Part shown: positions 1 to 6,612 of the stretch, piece by piece
How the letters are laid out: every line of letters starts with the position of its first letter
Numbering within the stretch: position 1 is the stretch's first letter
NCBI GenBank assembly: GCA_965365465.1
Contig: CBDUBU010000011.1
Span: 1 to 29,730 of the forward strand
Length of the DNA: 29,730 nucleotides
Origin: CBDUBU01 sp965365465
Lineage (GTDB): Bacteria > Bacteroidota > Rhodothermia > Rhodothermales > DASSAV01
Direction: 5' to 3'
Position numbers and translations under genes: made by a program
The notes under the pieces: generated by a model
What the model was told of the DNA's origin: nothing
Seen by the model: the letters and a program-made list of their open reading frames with translations, nothing else
The model's database searches: none

Positions 1-558
1 ATCGAGTCCGGACACTCGAAGATGCCCGTCTACCGGGAGAACATCGATAACATTATCGGCATCGTGTTCGCCTATGACCTTTTCCAGCATCCGGATTCGC
101 TGCAGGACATTGTGCGCCCTGCCCGGTTTGTCCCGGAATCGAAACGGTCCAAAGACCTGCTGCGTGAATTCCTGACTACCAACACTTCGATTGCCATTGT
201 CATAGACGAGTACGGGGGAACGGCAGGGCTGGTCACCCGTGAGGATCTTCTGGAAGAACTTTTCGGAGACATTCAGGATGAATTTGATACGGAGAATGAA
301 GTGCTGCGGCAGACAGGGGAGCACACGTTTACCGTTAGCGGGCGGGCAGACGTAGATGAACTGGCAGAGCGTTTCGGAATTACGCTACCTGAAGGAAATT
401 ACGAAACGGTAGCGGGGTATCTCATCGAAAAGCTCGGCGCCATCCCGGAGGCCAAAGAGGAGTTCGTGATGGACGGATACCGCTTCTTCATCATCAAGGC
501 GACACCAAAACGGGTCGATCTGGTGCGCATCAAGCGAGAACACCCGGTTACGTTGTGA
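1..558 (+). CDS. CBS/CorC-domain membrane protein, 3' end (HlyC/CorC/CNNM family)
   Basis: The reading frame is open from base 1, so only the C-terminal part (about 185 residues) is present. It begins inside a CBS-pair region (PVYRENIDNIIGIV, then a second CBS segment with the VIDEYGGTAGLVT motif typical of the family). It continues through an acidic linker (ELFGDIQDEFD) into a C-terminal CorC_HlyC/transporter-associated domain (roughly the last 80 residues, ending DLVRIKRE). Family members have an N-terminal DUF21/CNNM membrane domain, which must lie upstream of this window. They are linked to Mg/Co efflux or resistance or are called haemolysin-C-like; the substrate cannot be told from this fragment. 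The stop codon overlaps the convergent downstream gene by 11 bp, so the two 3' ends share bases. The family call is secure. Confidence 0.9.
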   Translation: MESGHSKMPVYRENIDNIIGIVFAYDLFQHPDSLQDIVRPARFVPESKRSKDLLREFLTTNTSIAIVIDEYGGTAGLVTREDLLEELFGDIQDEFDTENEVLRQTGEHTFTVSGRADVDELAERFGITLPEGNYETVAGYLIEKLGAIPEAKEEFVMDGYRFFIIKATPKRVDLVRIKREHPVTL

Positions 559-1129
559 GCAGTTCCGGGCCGAGCAGCGCTGATTCTACCGCCGCCAGAA
601 GCGTCTCTTTTTGCAACGGGCGCTCGATGTACCCGGTCATGCCTCTGGCCGTGTAATAGGCGCGGTCATCGCACGATCCTTCCGTCCCTAACCCGATGAC
701 AGGGGTTTCGCCATGCTCTGCGGAACGCCGGATGCCACGCAGCACATTCAAGCCCCGGTAGCCGACGGGCAGGTCGGTCGAGGTTATCACCAGATCGTAT
801 TTGCGTTGCTTCAACAGATCCGCAGCAAGTGATCCGCTAAAGGTGGCATCCACGTCAAAGAAGGATCCCAGCGCCTGCCGGATGAACTGCATCGAAACGA
901 CATCCTGCTCTATGACCAGCACGCGCAGCCGCAGGGATGCAATCTTCCATCGTGGCTGCTCCTTGAACATCGCGCCTGCCGGCAACAAAGTTTCCTGTAT
1001 CTGTTCCACTACACTTATACCTCTCTGCTCTATAGCGCACCTCCTGCGAGGAGCCAAGTCTTTGTTTCTGCCTCTGCCCGAAACCGGAAGCAATATTCGA
1101 TCCAACATACTGCCATTTTCTTTCGTCAT
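548..1129 (-). CDS. degenerate response-regulator receiver-domain protein
   Basis: From the ATG at 1129 this encodes 193 residues. The last ~125 residues match a CheY-like receiver fold: a beta-1 strand (LRVLVIEQD), a YDLVI strand, a LNVLRGIR helix, a TPVIGLG strand and GYIERPL near the end. By alignment the phosphoacceptor aspartate is replaced by serine (residue 117, in ITSTDLP), the conserved lysine before proline is arginine (ERP), and the acidic pair is Glu-Gln-Asp. It is probably not phosphorylated in the usual way and may be a pseudo-receiver that signals by protein contact. There is no output domain; the N-terminal 55-65 residues are not recognisable. A GTG at 1009, preceded by GAGAGG at good spacing, is a credible alternative start (153 residues). 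A TTG start at 1171 is also possible but less likely. No kinase gene is adjacent. Confidence 0.75.
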   Translation of the reverse strand: MTKENGSMLDRILLPVSGRGRNKDLAPRRRCAIEQRGISVVEQIQETLLPAGAMFKEQPRWKIASLRLRVLVIEQDVVSMQFIRQALGSFFDVDATFSGSLAADLLKQRKYDLVITSTDLPVGYRGLNVLRGIRRSAEHGETPVIGLGTEGSCDDRAYYTARGMTGYIERPLQKETLLAAVESALLGPELLTT

Positions 1130-1281
1130 TTCCGGAGTCGCACAGGAAATATCCCCTGTGGATATTACCAAACAGTAAATGCCGGATTATTTGTAGATCA
1201 AATAGCGCTCGCCGCACAACCTGAGCGAACGGATAAAGACGAGAACCAAAGCCTATCTTTGACAGTCGCCTACGCTGGTTT

Positions 1282-1306
1282 CTTCGCTTGCGTTACGAAA
1301 GCGAAG
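1282..1306. repeat. 8-bp inverted repeat downstream of the gene at 1321-1893
   Basis: CTTCGCTT (1282-1289) and AAGCGAAG (1299-1306) pair perfectly around a 9-nt loop. It lies 15 bp past the stop codon of the minus-strand gene, where a terminator would sit. There is no clear T-run after it on the minus strand, so it may be a 3'-end stabilising or Rho-associated hairpin rather than a classical intrinsic terminator. Confidence 0.45.
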
Positions 1307-1320
1307 GCTGAAGCAAAGAA

Positions 1321-1893
1321 TCAGGAAGACTTGCTGCCGGCAGGGCCGCGCTTTCCGTAGGCCAGAACGAGCCGGAGGTGTATGAGAAGGATAGAGGCCA
1401 GGTCCAGCCTGGCGAGTCTTTCCACAGGGGAGTCAGGCAACCCGGGCGGACTTATACGCCCCATCCACAGCGCCATTTTATCGTTCAGGGCAAGTTCGCC
1501 GGGGAACTGATCGGGAGGCAGGTGAATGGCGTAGAAGTCTCGCTTGCGCTCCAGTCGGGTGTATATTTCGTTGGATGCATCTACCAGCGCGGGATCCTGC
1601 TGCGCAATCAAGGCGCCACCCACGAGATAGTCGCGGTACGAAAAAGGGAGGTGCAGCAACGCAGGAACTACCGCTGCAGCCACAGACGTCTCCTCGCGCA
1701 ACCCTACCTCCGCAGCGCGCGCCGTAGCTACGGCGACCAGGGCAAGTGTTTCTTCGGCTACCAGTTCCGGATCCGTGCCCTCGATGCAGGTGAGGGCCGT
1801 CCTGGCTACGTCCTGAGAAGCGCTGAGGGCGCCCAGGGTGGCAAAGGCCGTGAAACGCGCCGCACGCTCCAGCAACGGATAGTGTTCTTCCAT
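1321..1893 (-). CDS. hypothetical protein downstream of floA
   Basis: The ORF encodes 190 residues with an ATG start. I do not recognise the family. The sequence is rich in Ala, Leu and Glu and looks almost entirely alpha-helical (for example the ARFTAFATLGALSASQDVAR and AEETLALVAVATARAAEVGL stretches). It has no signal peptide, no convincing membrane segment and no cysteine cluster. Codon use resembles the neighbouring genes, and the antisense ORF over it has the low-complexity look of a shadow. It starts 55 bp after the floA stop on the same strand, with no terminator between, so it is probably the last gene of the moaA-moaC-floA transcript. A role with the flotillin scaffold would be inference from position only. 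An 8-bp inverted repeat follows its stop codon. Confidence 0.7.
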   Translation of the reverse strand: MEEHYPLLERAARFTAFATLGALSASQDVARTALTCIEGTDPELVAEETLALVAVATARAAEVGLREETSVAAAVVPALLHLPFSYRDYLVGGALIAQQDPALVDASNEIYTRLERKRDFYAIHLPPDQFPGELALNDKMALWMGRISPPGLPDSPVERLARLDLASILLIHLRLVLAYGKRGPAGSKSS

Positions 1894-1948
1894 GAGAAAC
1901 CGTGTTGCGCCGTAGTTGCCGAAAGGCAGCGCGCTGCCCCTGGTGCGG

Positions 1949-2947
1949 TTACGTACCCTCGATCGTTCCCTGGCCCATGTCCGTACCCCCGAGCGAGTCG
2001 CGCATCTTGGTATCAGCTTGCAGGTTACGCAGCCGGTAGTAATCCATCACGCCCAGGTTTCCACTGCGGAAGGCGTCTGCAATTGCCTGCGGCACTTGCG
2101 CCTCCGCCGCCACCAGATTAGCCCGTTGCTCCTGAACGGCAGCGCGCATCTCCTGCTCGACGGCCACCGCCGCCGCGCGGCGTTCCTCCGCCTTGGCGCG
2201 GGCCACACGCAGGTCGGCCTCCGCCTGATCGGTCTGAAGTTTGGCGCCTATGTTTTCTCCAACGTCTACGTCAGCGATGTCAATGGAAAGGATTTCGAAG
2301 GCCGTCCCGGAATCCAGCCCTTTTGCCAGCACCACCTTTGAAATAGAATCCGGGTTTTCGAGCACGGCGGCGTGGGTTTCCGAAGAACCAATGGTAGACA
2401 CGATCCCCTCGCCGACCCGCGCGATGATGGTTTCCTCACCGGCGCCGCCCACCAGCCGCTCAATGTTGGCGCGAACGGTTACACGCGCAATGGCGCGCAC
2501 CTGGATCCCGTCTTTGGCGACCGCTGAAATAGGAGGCGTCTCGATCACTTTGGGATTAACCGAAACCTGCACGGCCTCAAAGACATCGCGCCCTGCAAGG
2601 TCAATGGCCGTTGCCCGTTCAAAGGTCAGGTCAATATTAGCCTTGTCGGCGGAGATGAGCGCGTTTACCACTTTCTGCACATGCCCCCCCGCCAGGTAGT
2701 GCGCTTCGAGCTGCGGCGTATCGAGATGGATGCCGGCCTTATGCGCCGTGATCAGCGGTTTGACGATCATAGCGGGAGGAACGTTTCTGAGCCGCATCCC
2801 TACCAGATCGCGCACCAGCTTGATCTGCACGCCTGAGAAAAACGCGGTCAGCCAGAGACGAACCGGAATGTAGTGGAGGAAAAAGATCATGCCCAGGATG
2901 ACCAGGGCGATGATGAGAAGACCGGTTGTAATCGTCAATCCTTCCAT
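1949..2947 (-). CDS. floA: flotillin-like protein FloA (UPF0365)
   Basis: The 332-residue product is the usual FloA length. It starts with a membrane-inserting hydrophobic segment (about residues 5-26, ending MIFFLHYIP). A conserved SPFH-like core follows: VQIKLVRDLVGMRLRNVPP, then KAGIHLDTPQLEAHYLAGG, then IDIADVDVGENIGAKLQTDQ. The C-terminal half contains an Ala/Glu/Arg-rich helical stretch (about residues 240-285) that forms coiled coils in flotillins. FloA proteins form membrane microdomain scaffolds and influence membrane fluidity, secretion and protein oligomerisation; this is known for Bacillus FloA and assumed here. The gene starts 24 bp after moaC on the same strand, so they are likely co-transcribed, although no functional tie between flotillin and molybdopterin synthesis is established. 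Identification is secure from the overall conserved sequence. Confidence 0.93.
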   Translation of the reverse strand: MEGLTITTGLLIIALVILGMIFFLHYIPVRLWLTAFFSGVQIKLVRDLVGMRLRNVPPAMIVKPLITAHKAGIHLDTPQLEAHYLAGGHVQKVVNALISADKANIDLTFERATAIDLAGRDVFEAVQVSVNPKVIETPPISAVAKDGIQVRAIARVTVRANIERLVGGAGEETIIARVGEGIVSTIGSSETHAAVLENPDSISKVVLAKGLDSGTAFEILSIDIADVDVGENIGAKLQTDQAEADLRVARAKAEERRAAAVAVEQEMRAAVQEQRANLVAAEAQVPQAIADAFRSGNLGVMDYYRLRNLQADTKMRDSLGGTDMGQGTIEGT

Positions 2948-2971
2948 GAGTGCCGCCTGTCGTTATAGCCC

Positions 2972-3466
2972 TTACCGACTTTCTCCTTTGCGATAATCCC
3001 CGCTCACTCCGCCCGTCTTCGCCAGGAGGTGAATATCCGTAACCCGGATCGCTTTGGAAACCGATTTGCACATATCGTAGATGGTGAGCGCCGCGATAGC
3101 CACCGCAGTGAGCGCCTCCATTTCCACCCCGGTCGCGCCAATCGTTTTCGTATATGAACGAATCTCTACGGCATAGTCCGCTTCGTTGAGCGTCAGGTCG
3201 ATGTCGACCCCCTTCACAAAGACGTCATGGCAAAGCGGAATAAGCTTACTGGTTTGTTTGGCGCCCATGATCCCGGCGATCTGGGCGACGGAAAGTACGT
3301 CTCCTTTACGAACCTTGTTGTCCGCAACGAGCCGAAATGCTTCTTCTCCAAGAATCACGCGTCCGGAGGCCAGCGCCGTACGCACCGAACCGTGTTTTTC
3401 CGAAATATCCACCATCTGAACCCCGCCCTGGGGATTCACATGGGTCAAAGTAGAATCACCTGTCAT
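2972..3466 (-). CDS. moaC: cyclic pyranopterin monophosphate synthase MoaC
   Basis: The product is 164 residues, typical for MoaC. It converts the MoaA product, 3',8-cyclo-7,8-dihydro-GTP, into cyclic pyranopterin monophosphate in molybdenum cofactor synthesis, in the cytoplasm as a hexamer. Family signatures are visible in order: MVDISEK near residue 18, the AxQIAGIMGAKQTSKLIPLCH stretch, the TGVEMEALTAVAIAALTIYD helix, and a C-terminal LLAKTGGVSGDY loop carrying the active-site lysine. The ATG at 3466 is chosen because it places MVDIS at the usual distance from the N-terminus. It lies 137 bp downstream of moaA and 24 bp upstream of floA on the same strand. The order moaA-moaC supports both calls. 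Confidence 0.96.
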   Translation of the reverse strand: MTGDSTLTHVNPQGGVQMVDISEKHGSVRTALASGRVILGEEAFRLVADNKVRKGDVLSVAQIAGIMGAKQTSKLIPLCHDVFVKGVDIDLTLNEADYAVEIRSYTKTIGATGVEMEALTAVAIAALTIYDMCKSVSKAIRVTDIHLLAKTGGVSGDYRKGESR

Positions 3467-3603
3467 ATGCTCTCTGTTGAAACCAATGATCTTTCCCTGA
3501 TCCGACGCTGAAGATAGACTCCTTCCACACGAACGGCAAGGGACCTAACGATGGATTTATCCGGCTCCGAACGTGGATTCGGATGCCGTGTCACGTTCCG
3601 CTT

Positions 3604-4629
3604 TTACCCGCCTATCAGTATCATCGGGCGGTTCTCTCCAGCCGCCAGTTCATGCATTCCGTCATGCGCTGCTTTCTTGCGCTGCACCCCCTCGCGGATA
3701 CAGGCGATGAGTTCGTCGTCGCTTGCGCCTGAGCGCATGACCTCTCTCAAATTTATCTCCTCCCTTCCAAAAAGGCATACTTTAAGATTTCCGTCTGCGG
3801 TAATGCGCAGCCGGTTGCACGTTGCGCAGAAATGGTTGCTCATGGAGGTTATGAACCCCACAGCGCCCCGGCAGCCGGGAACCTTATAGGTTCTTGCCGT
3901 ATCGTTCGGCCCTTCCTGCAACCGGACCAGGTTCGGAAAGCTGCTGCGGACCCGATCCAGCATTTCAGCATAAGGCATCAGGCGCGCCTCATTCCACTCA
4001 TTGCCGTCAAAAGGCATGTATTCAATGAAGCGAACCTCAACAGGTTTATCGGCTGTCATAGCGACAAAAGCCGGAAGCTCGTCCTCATTGAACCCTCGCA
4101 TCACGACACAGTTCACTTTTACCGGATTATAGCCGTATTCGATAGCCATGCTGATGGCCTGAAGCACAAGTTCCAATCCCTTCCGCCGGGTGATGCTTTC
4201 AAACTTGCAGGCATCCAGCGTATCGAGGCTAATATTGAACTGCGTAATGCCTGCGCTATGCAACGCGGGCAGTTTCTTCGGCAACAGCAGCCCGTTTGTC
4301 GTCATTGCCAGCGTGCGCAGACCCGGAATGGAGGCGAGCCGCGCCGCCAGTTGCTCTACGTCTTTCCTGACCAGGGGTTCTCCACCCGTCAGCCGGATTT
4401 TCTCGACTCCTGACCGCACGAACAGCCGGGCCAGCCGCTCGATCTCCTCGAAGGTCAATATCTGATCGCGGGGCCGCAAGGCGATGCCTTCTTCAGGCAT
4501 ACAATACCGGCACCGCAGGTTGCATCGCTCGGTAACGGATATCCGCAGATACGTATGACGCCGCCCAAACAGATCGGTAAGCCTGTCTGCCGAAGGCGGC
4601 TCCGGAAGTATCGCGGGCAACGTATCCAT
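3604..4629 (-). CDS. moaA: GTP 3',8-cyclase MoaA (radical SAM)
   Basis: The 341-residue product catalyses the first step of molybdopterin synthesis, the radical-SAM rearrangement of GTP to 3',8-cyclo-7,8-dihydro-GTP. The N-terminal [4Fe-4S] cluster motif is CNLRCRYC (Cys36, Cys40, Cys43). TGGEPLVRKD (81-90) is the SAM-binding GGEP motif, and FNISLDTL follows at 131-138. The C-terminal cluster ligands are Cys268, Cys271 and Cys285 (HFCATCNRLR and KVCLFG). The chain ends RPMILIGG, the conserved C-terminal Gly-Gly tail needed for activity in MoaA. All key residues are present. It heads the minus-strand cluster that continues into moaC and is divergent from the MocA-like gene at 4849 across a 219-bp gap. 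Confidence 0.97.
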   Translation of the reverse strand: MDTLPAILPEPPSADRLTDLFGRRHTYLRISVTERCNLRCRYCMPEEGIALRPRDQILTFEEIERLARLFVRSGVEKIRLTGGEPLVRKDVEQLAARLASIPGLRTLAMTTNGLLLPKKLPALHSAGITQFNISLDTLDACKFESITRRKGLELVLQAISMAIEYGYNPVKVNCVVMRGFNEDELPAFVAMTADKPVEVRFIEYMPFDGNEWNEARLMPYAEMLDRVRSSFPNLVRLQEGPNDTARTYKVPGCRGAVGFITSMSNHFCATCNRLRITADGNLKVCLFGREEINLREVMRSGASDDELIACIREGVQRKKAAHDGMHELAAGENRPMILIGG

Positions 4630-4738
4630 CCAGCAAGCAAAAAACAGATCGCGACGTTTGAGAAGATCGGAAAGGGTGTAGCCACATGCACCAGAGCAGT
4701 AAACGTGGAAGCCCTTGTTAGTTCCATGTCTTATCTTT

Positions 4739-4769
4739 TTTGCAGAGAGAACACCCGTTGCTTACTTTG
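4739..4769 (+). promoter_or_regulatory. candidate Bacteroidota-type promoter of the MocA-like gene
   Basis: TTTG (4739-4742), 19 bp, then TTACTTTG (4762-4769) matches the Bacteroidota consensus TTTG-N19-TAnnTTTG with one mismatch. It is 79 bp upstream of the start codon at 4849, in the divergent gap with moaA. The motif is short, so chance cannot be excluded. Confidence 0.5.
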
Positions 4770-4848
4770 GGAAGCGACCTTTTTCTCACTTGCTCCGTTG
4801 AAGCAGCGGAAACTTGCCTTCGATCCCTAAACGCACTGCATTTCGCCT

Positions 4849-5442
4849 ATGTCTTACCTGACAGCTATCATCCTCGCGGCTGGTAGCTCGACCAGAATGG
4901 ACTCCGTCAACAAGTTATTGTTGCCGTTCGGTGACGCTTCGATTCTGGAGCGCGTGGTCGAGACGGTGAACGAGGCGCATCTTGACGAAGTCGTCGTGGT
5001 TACCGGATACGAAGACCGGCGCATCCGCGATGTGCTGTCGCGCTACAAAGTACGTGTCGCCTACAACCCGGAATTTTCGAGCGGCATTTCGTCTTCCATC
5101 CGGCGCGGCCTACTGGCCGCCAGCCCGCAAACGGATGGTTACCTGATATGCCAGGGCAATATGCCGCTCATTATGAGCAGCACCATTGTGGGCCTCTGCA
5201 ATGCCTTTACCAAGCAGCAGGACAGGCGCATCCTGGTTGCAGCCATGAACGGGAAACGCGGGCAGCCTTTTCTCTTTCCCGTGGAGTACCGAGATGCGCT
5301 GATGGGGCTGCGAGGCGATCAAGGGATGCAACACATCCTGGAGGAAAAGGCCGACGCCATTCTGGAAGTCGAAGTCGCGGATAAGGGTATTTTTCTGGAC
5401 ATCGACACCAGAGAAACCTACGACAACCTCGGGACCGCGTAG
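4849..5442 (+). CDS. MocA/MobA-like nucleotidyltransferase
   Basis: The 197-residue protein has the NTP_transf_3 fold of MobA, MocA and PucB. The N-terminal nucleotide-binding loop is AIILAAGSSTRM (residues 6-17), followed by NKLLLPFG with the conserved lysine at 22. A VVVVTGY strand and the C-terminal GQPFLFPVEYRDAL...GDQGMQHIL region resemble MocA, the molybdopterin cytidylyltransferase that matures cofactor for xanthine-dehydrogenase-type enzymes. Two departures stand out. The usual GDMP metal-binding motif reads GNMP (Asn104), and RMG is RMD (Asp18). The Asp in GDMP normally coordinates the catalytic metal, so activity or substrate may differ. Divergence from moaA/moaC fits a molybdopterin role, but no Mo enzyme is encoded in the window. 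The substrate is uncertain, so I give no gene symbol. Confidence 0.8.
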   Translation: MSYLTAIILAAGSSTRMDSVNKLLLPFGDASILERVVETVNEAHLDEVVVVTGYEDRRIRDVLSRYKVRVAYNPEFSSGISSSIRRGLLAASPQTDGYLICQGNMPLIMSSTIVGLCNAFTKQQDRRILVAAMNGKRGQPFLFPVEYRDALMGLRGDQGMQHILEEKADAILEVEVADKGIFLDIDTRETYDNLGTA

Positions 5443-5500
5443 CAAGGACCCGATTCCAAGTTAGCCAGCACACGGTCTGCCTTTGCGATGACGGAAGACA

Positions 5501-5950
5501 TCATGCAGGCTTCTTCTCTACCCGGAGCGTCACCGGGCCGTCATTGACGAGGCGAACCTGCATCATCGCGCCGAATACGCCCGTTCGCACCGGCTGCCCC
5601 AGCTCCTTTTCCAGCGCCTCGACGAAGCGGCGGTAGAGCGGCTCGGCTATTTCAGGAGAAGCCGATTCCGTGAACGAGGGTCGATTCCCCCGGCTTGCGT
5701 CGCCGTAGAGCGTGAACTGTGATACCACCAGCGCCTCGCCCCCGGCCTCTATGACAGACCGGTTCATACGCCCTTCCTCATCCGGAAAAATGCGGAGGTT
5801 GGCGCACTTTTTCGCCACCCACGTTGCTTCCTTCTCCGCGTCCTCCCGATGAATGCCCAGCAGAATGAGGAGTCCTTTGCCGATAGCGCCGGTGATTTCG
5901 CTTTCCACTACCACCGATGCTTCCTGCACACGCTGAATCAATGCGATCAT
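5501..5950 (-). CDS. dtd: D-aminoacyl-tRNA deacylase
   Basis: The 149-residue product has the standard DTD length. It hydrolyses D-amino acids, and glycine mischarged on tRNA-Ala, from tRNAs, acting as a cytoplasmic dimer. Motifs seen: N-terminal MIALIQRVQEASV, the central active-site SQFTLYGD stretch with the catalytic-loop SQFTL, and NDGPVTL near the end, which carries the Gly-cisPro motif that enforces chirality. The family's usual NSGPVT has Asp in place of Ser here, a mild variation. The ATG at 5950 gives the canonical N-terminus. It is transcribed alone or from the structured leader at 6002-6140; an intrinsic terminator lies about 50 bp before its start. It converges on the MocA-like gene with a 58-bp gap. 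Confidence 0.96.
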   Translation of the reverse strand: MIALIQRVQEASVVVESEITGAIGKGLLILLGIHREDAEKEATWVAKKCANLRIFPDEEGRMNRSVIEAGGEALVVSQFTLYGDASRGNRPSFTESASPEIAEPLYRRFVEALEKELGQPVRTGVFGAMMQVRLVNDGPVTLRVEKKPA

Positions 5951-6001
5951 GAAAGACCGGGCCGGTAAGAGCCTCTCTGAAAAGGCAGAGGGACATAAAA
6001 C

Positions 6002-6030
6002 AAAAAAAGCCGCTCACACAGCGAGCAGCT
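6002..6030 (-). terminator. intrinsic terminator upstream of dtd
   Basis: On the minus strand GCTGCTC (6029-6023) pairs with GAGCGGC (6015-6009) around a 7-nt loop, followed directly by seven T. One pair is U-G on the minus strand but would be a C-A mismatch on the plus strand, so the minus strand is the functional one. It ends about 50 bp before the dtd start, so it either ends a separate small RNA or attenuates dtd. Confidence 0.75.
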
Positions 6031-6140
6031 CGGTAAAAAATTCCCTCGACGCGACAGCCTCCCTCCTGCCTTAGATTTCGGTAGAAACCTGAAGCCGGTT
6101 TCCGGGAGGCTCATCTCCTGTAACGGGAGAACCCGTTACC
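6002..6140 (-). ncRNA. candidate structured small RNA or riboswitch-like leader of dtd
   Basis: On the minus strand a perfect TAnnTTTG promoter element (6152-6145) is followed at about the expected start point by three nested or tandem stems. These are GTAACGGG/CCCGTTAC (6120-6127/6132-6139, 4-nt loop); AGCCTCCC/GGGAGGCT (6056-6063/6104-6111); and, inside the latter, GAAACC/GGTTTC (6084-6089/6097-6102). The intrinsic terminator at 6030-6002 ends the unit. The RNA would be about 140 nt. I compared it by eye with the conserved motifs I know for RNase P RNA, tmRNA, SRP RNA and the common riboswitches (TPP, cobalamin, glycine, fluoride, SAM, c-di-GMP) and found no match. It may be a free-standing RNA or a regulatory leader for dtd. 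The structure is read by eye, without folding energies or covariation. Confidence 0.55.
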
Positions 6141-6144
6141 GTGG

Positions 6145-6152
6145 CAAACATA
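6145..6152 (-). promoter_or_regulatory. -7 promoter element (TATGTTTG) of the structured RNA
   Basis: On the minus strand TATGTTTG fits the Bacteroidota -7 consensus TAnnTTTG exactly. Transcription would begin near 6139-6140, at the base of the first RNA hairpin. No clear -33 TTTG is seen 19-20 bp upstream; that position is occupied by one arm of an inverted repeat (6174-6180/6206-6212). Confidence 0.5.
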
Positions 6153-6173
6153 CTGCTTTATAAAAGTTGCATG

Positions 6174-6212
6174 TGTCTGTCCGCATGGGCATACGGCAGA
6201 ACGCCACAGACA
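6174..6212. repeat. inverted repeat with nested hairpin upstream of the -7 element
   Basis: TGTCTGT (6174-6180) and ACAGACA (6206-6212) are perfect inverted arms. Inside them CCGCAT and ATACGG (6181-6186/6191-6196) pair with one mismatch. It lies between the end of the small ORF (6233) and the -7 element, so it could be an operator, a terminator-like hairpin for the small ORF or part of a longer RNA. Confidence 0.45.
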
Positions 6213-6232
6213 GCTTGTTTCGACCGCGCGTT

Positions 6233-6493
6233 TCAGAGAGGCTCTATCCAGAGAACGGATGCCTGAAGGCATACACGTCTCAGAACAAGCTTTGATGCGT
6301 TTCCTTTCCGGGTATCATCCGTGTCCGCACGATGTGCGTTCACTTCAAACGACCCTTCAACTTCAAAGCCGGAATCCGATCTTTCTGTATGCAGCCTGAG
6401 CCGCACCCAGCTATCCAGATCCTGCTTTGATGTCCGTTGCCGGTGGTCCTGAAGAAATCGCAAGCGATTCTTTTCAGGTTCGACAAGGGGCAT
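6233..6493 (-). CDS. small hypothetical protein (86 residues)
   Basis: The ORF encodes 86 residues and is not recognised. In favour of it being real: GGAG sits 8 bp before the ATG at 6493, and the middle of the protein alternates hydrophobic and charged residues as in a beta-rich small domain (DSWVRLRLHTE, FEVEGSFEVNAH). A compact hairpin, CGGGTC/GACCCG (6508-6513/6518-6523), lies just upstream of the ribosome-binding site. Against: it is short, sits in a gene-poor kilobase and has no family assignment. It has no signal peptide or membrane segment. It lies on the same strand as dtd and the rhomboid gene. The repeat array at 6613-6670 is 120-177 bp upstream and could control it. Confidence 0.4.
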   Translation of the reverse strand: MPLVEPEKNRLRFLQDHRQRTSKQDLDSWVRLRLHTERSDSGFEVEGSFEVNAHRADTDDTRKGNASKLVLRRVCLQASVLWIEPL

Positions 6494-6570
6494 CGCATCT
6501 TCTCCGCCGGGTCTTCCGACCCGCCGCGGGCCGACCTCATGCAGCCCAGAGATTCAGTCGCGTCAAGGAA

Positions 6571-6588
6571 CAGTGCCCTCAGGCACTG
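6571..6588. repeat. 7-bp perfect hairpin
   Basis: CAGTGCC (6571-6577) and GGCACTG (6582-6588) pair perfectly around CTCA. It lies between the repeat array at 6613-6670 and the small ORF at 6493. There is no T-run, so it is more likely an operator or leader element than a terminator. Confidence 0.4.
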
Positions 6589-6612
6589 GATCTAGGATAG
6601 CGCGGGCGCTGC

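Noticed and set aside
1254..1261. TATCTTTG, an exact TAnnTTTG match on the plus strand
   Set aside because: No plus-strand gene follows; both neighbours are on the minus strand, so it is probably chance.
6002..6140. Known riboswitch or housekeeping RNA (fluoride, cobalamin, SRP, RNase P, tmRNA)
   Set aside because: GGAGATG and GGCAGGAG-like pieces first suggested fluoride or cobalamin switches, but the other conserved blocks are missing.
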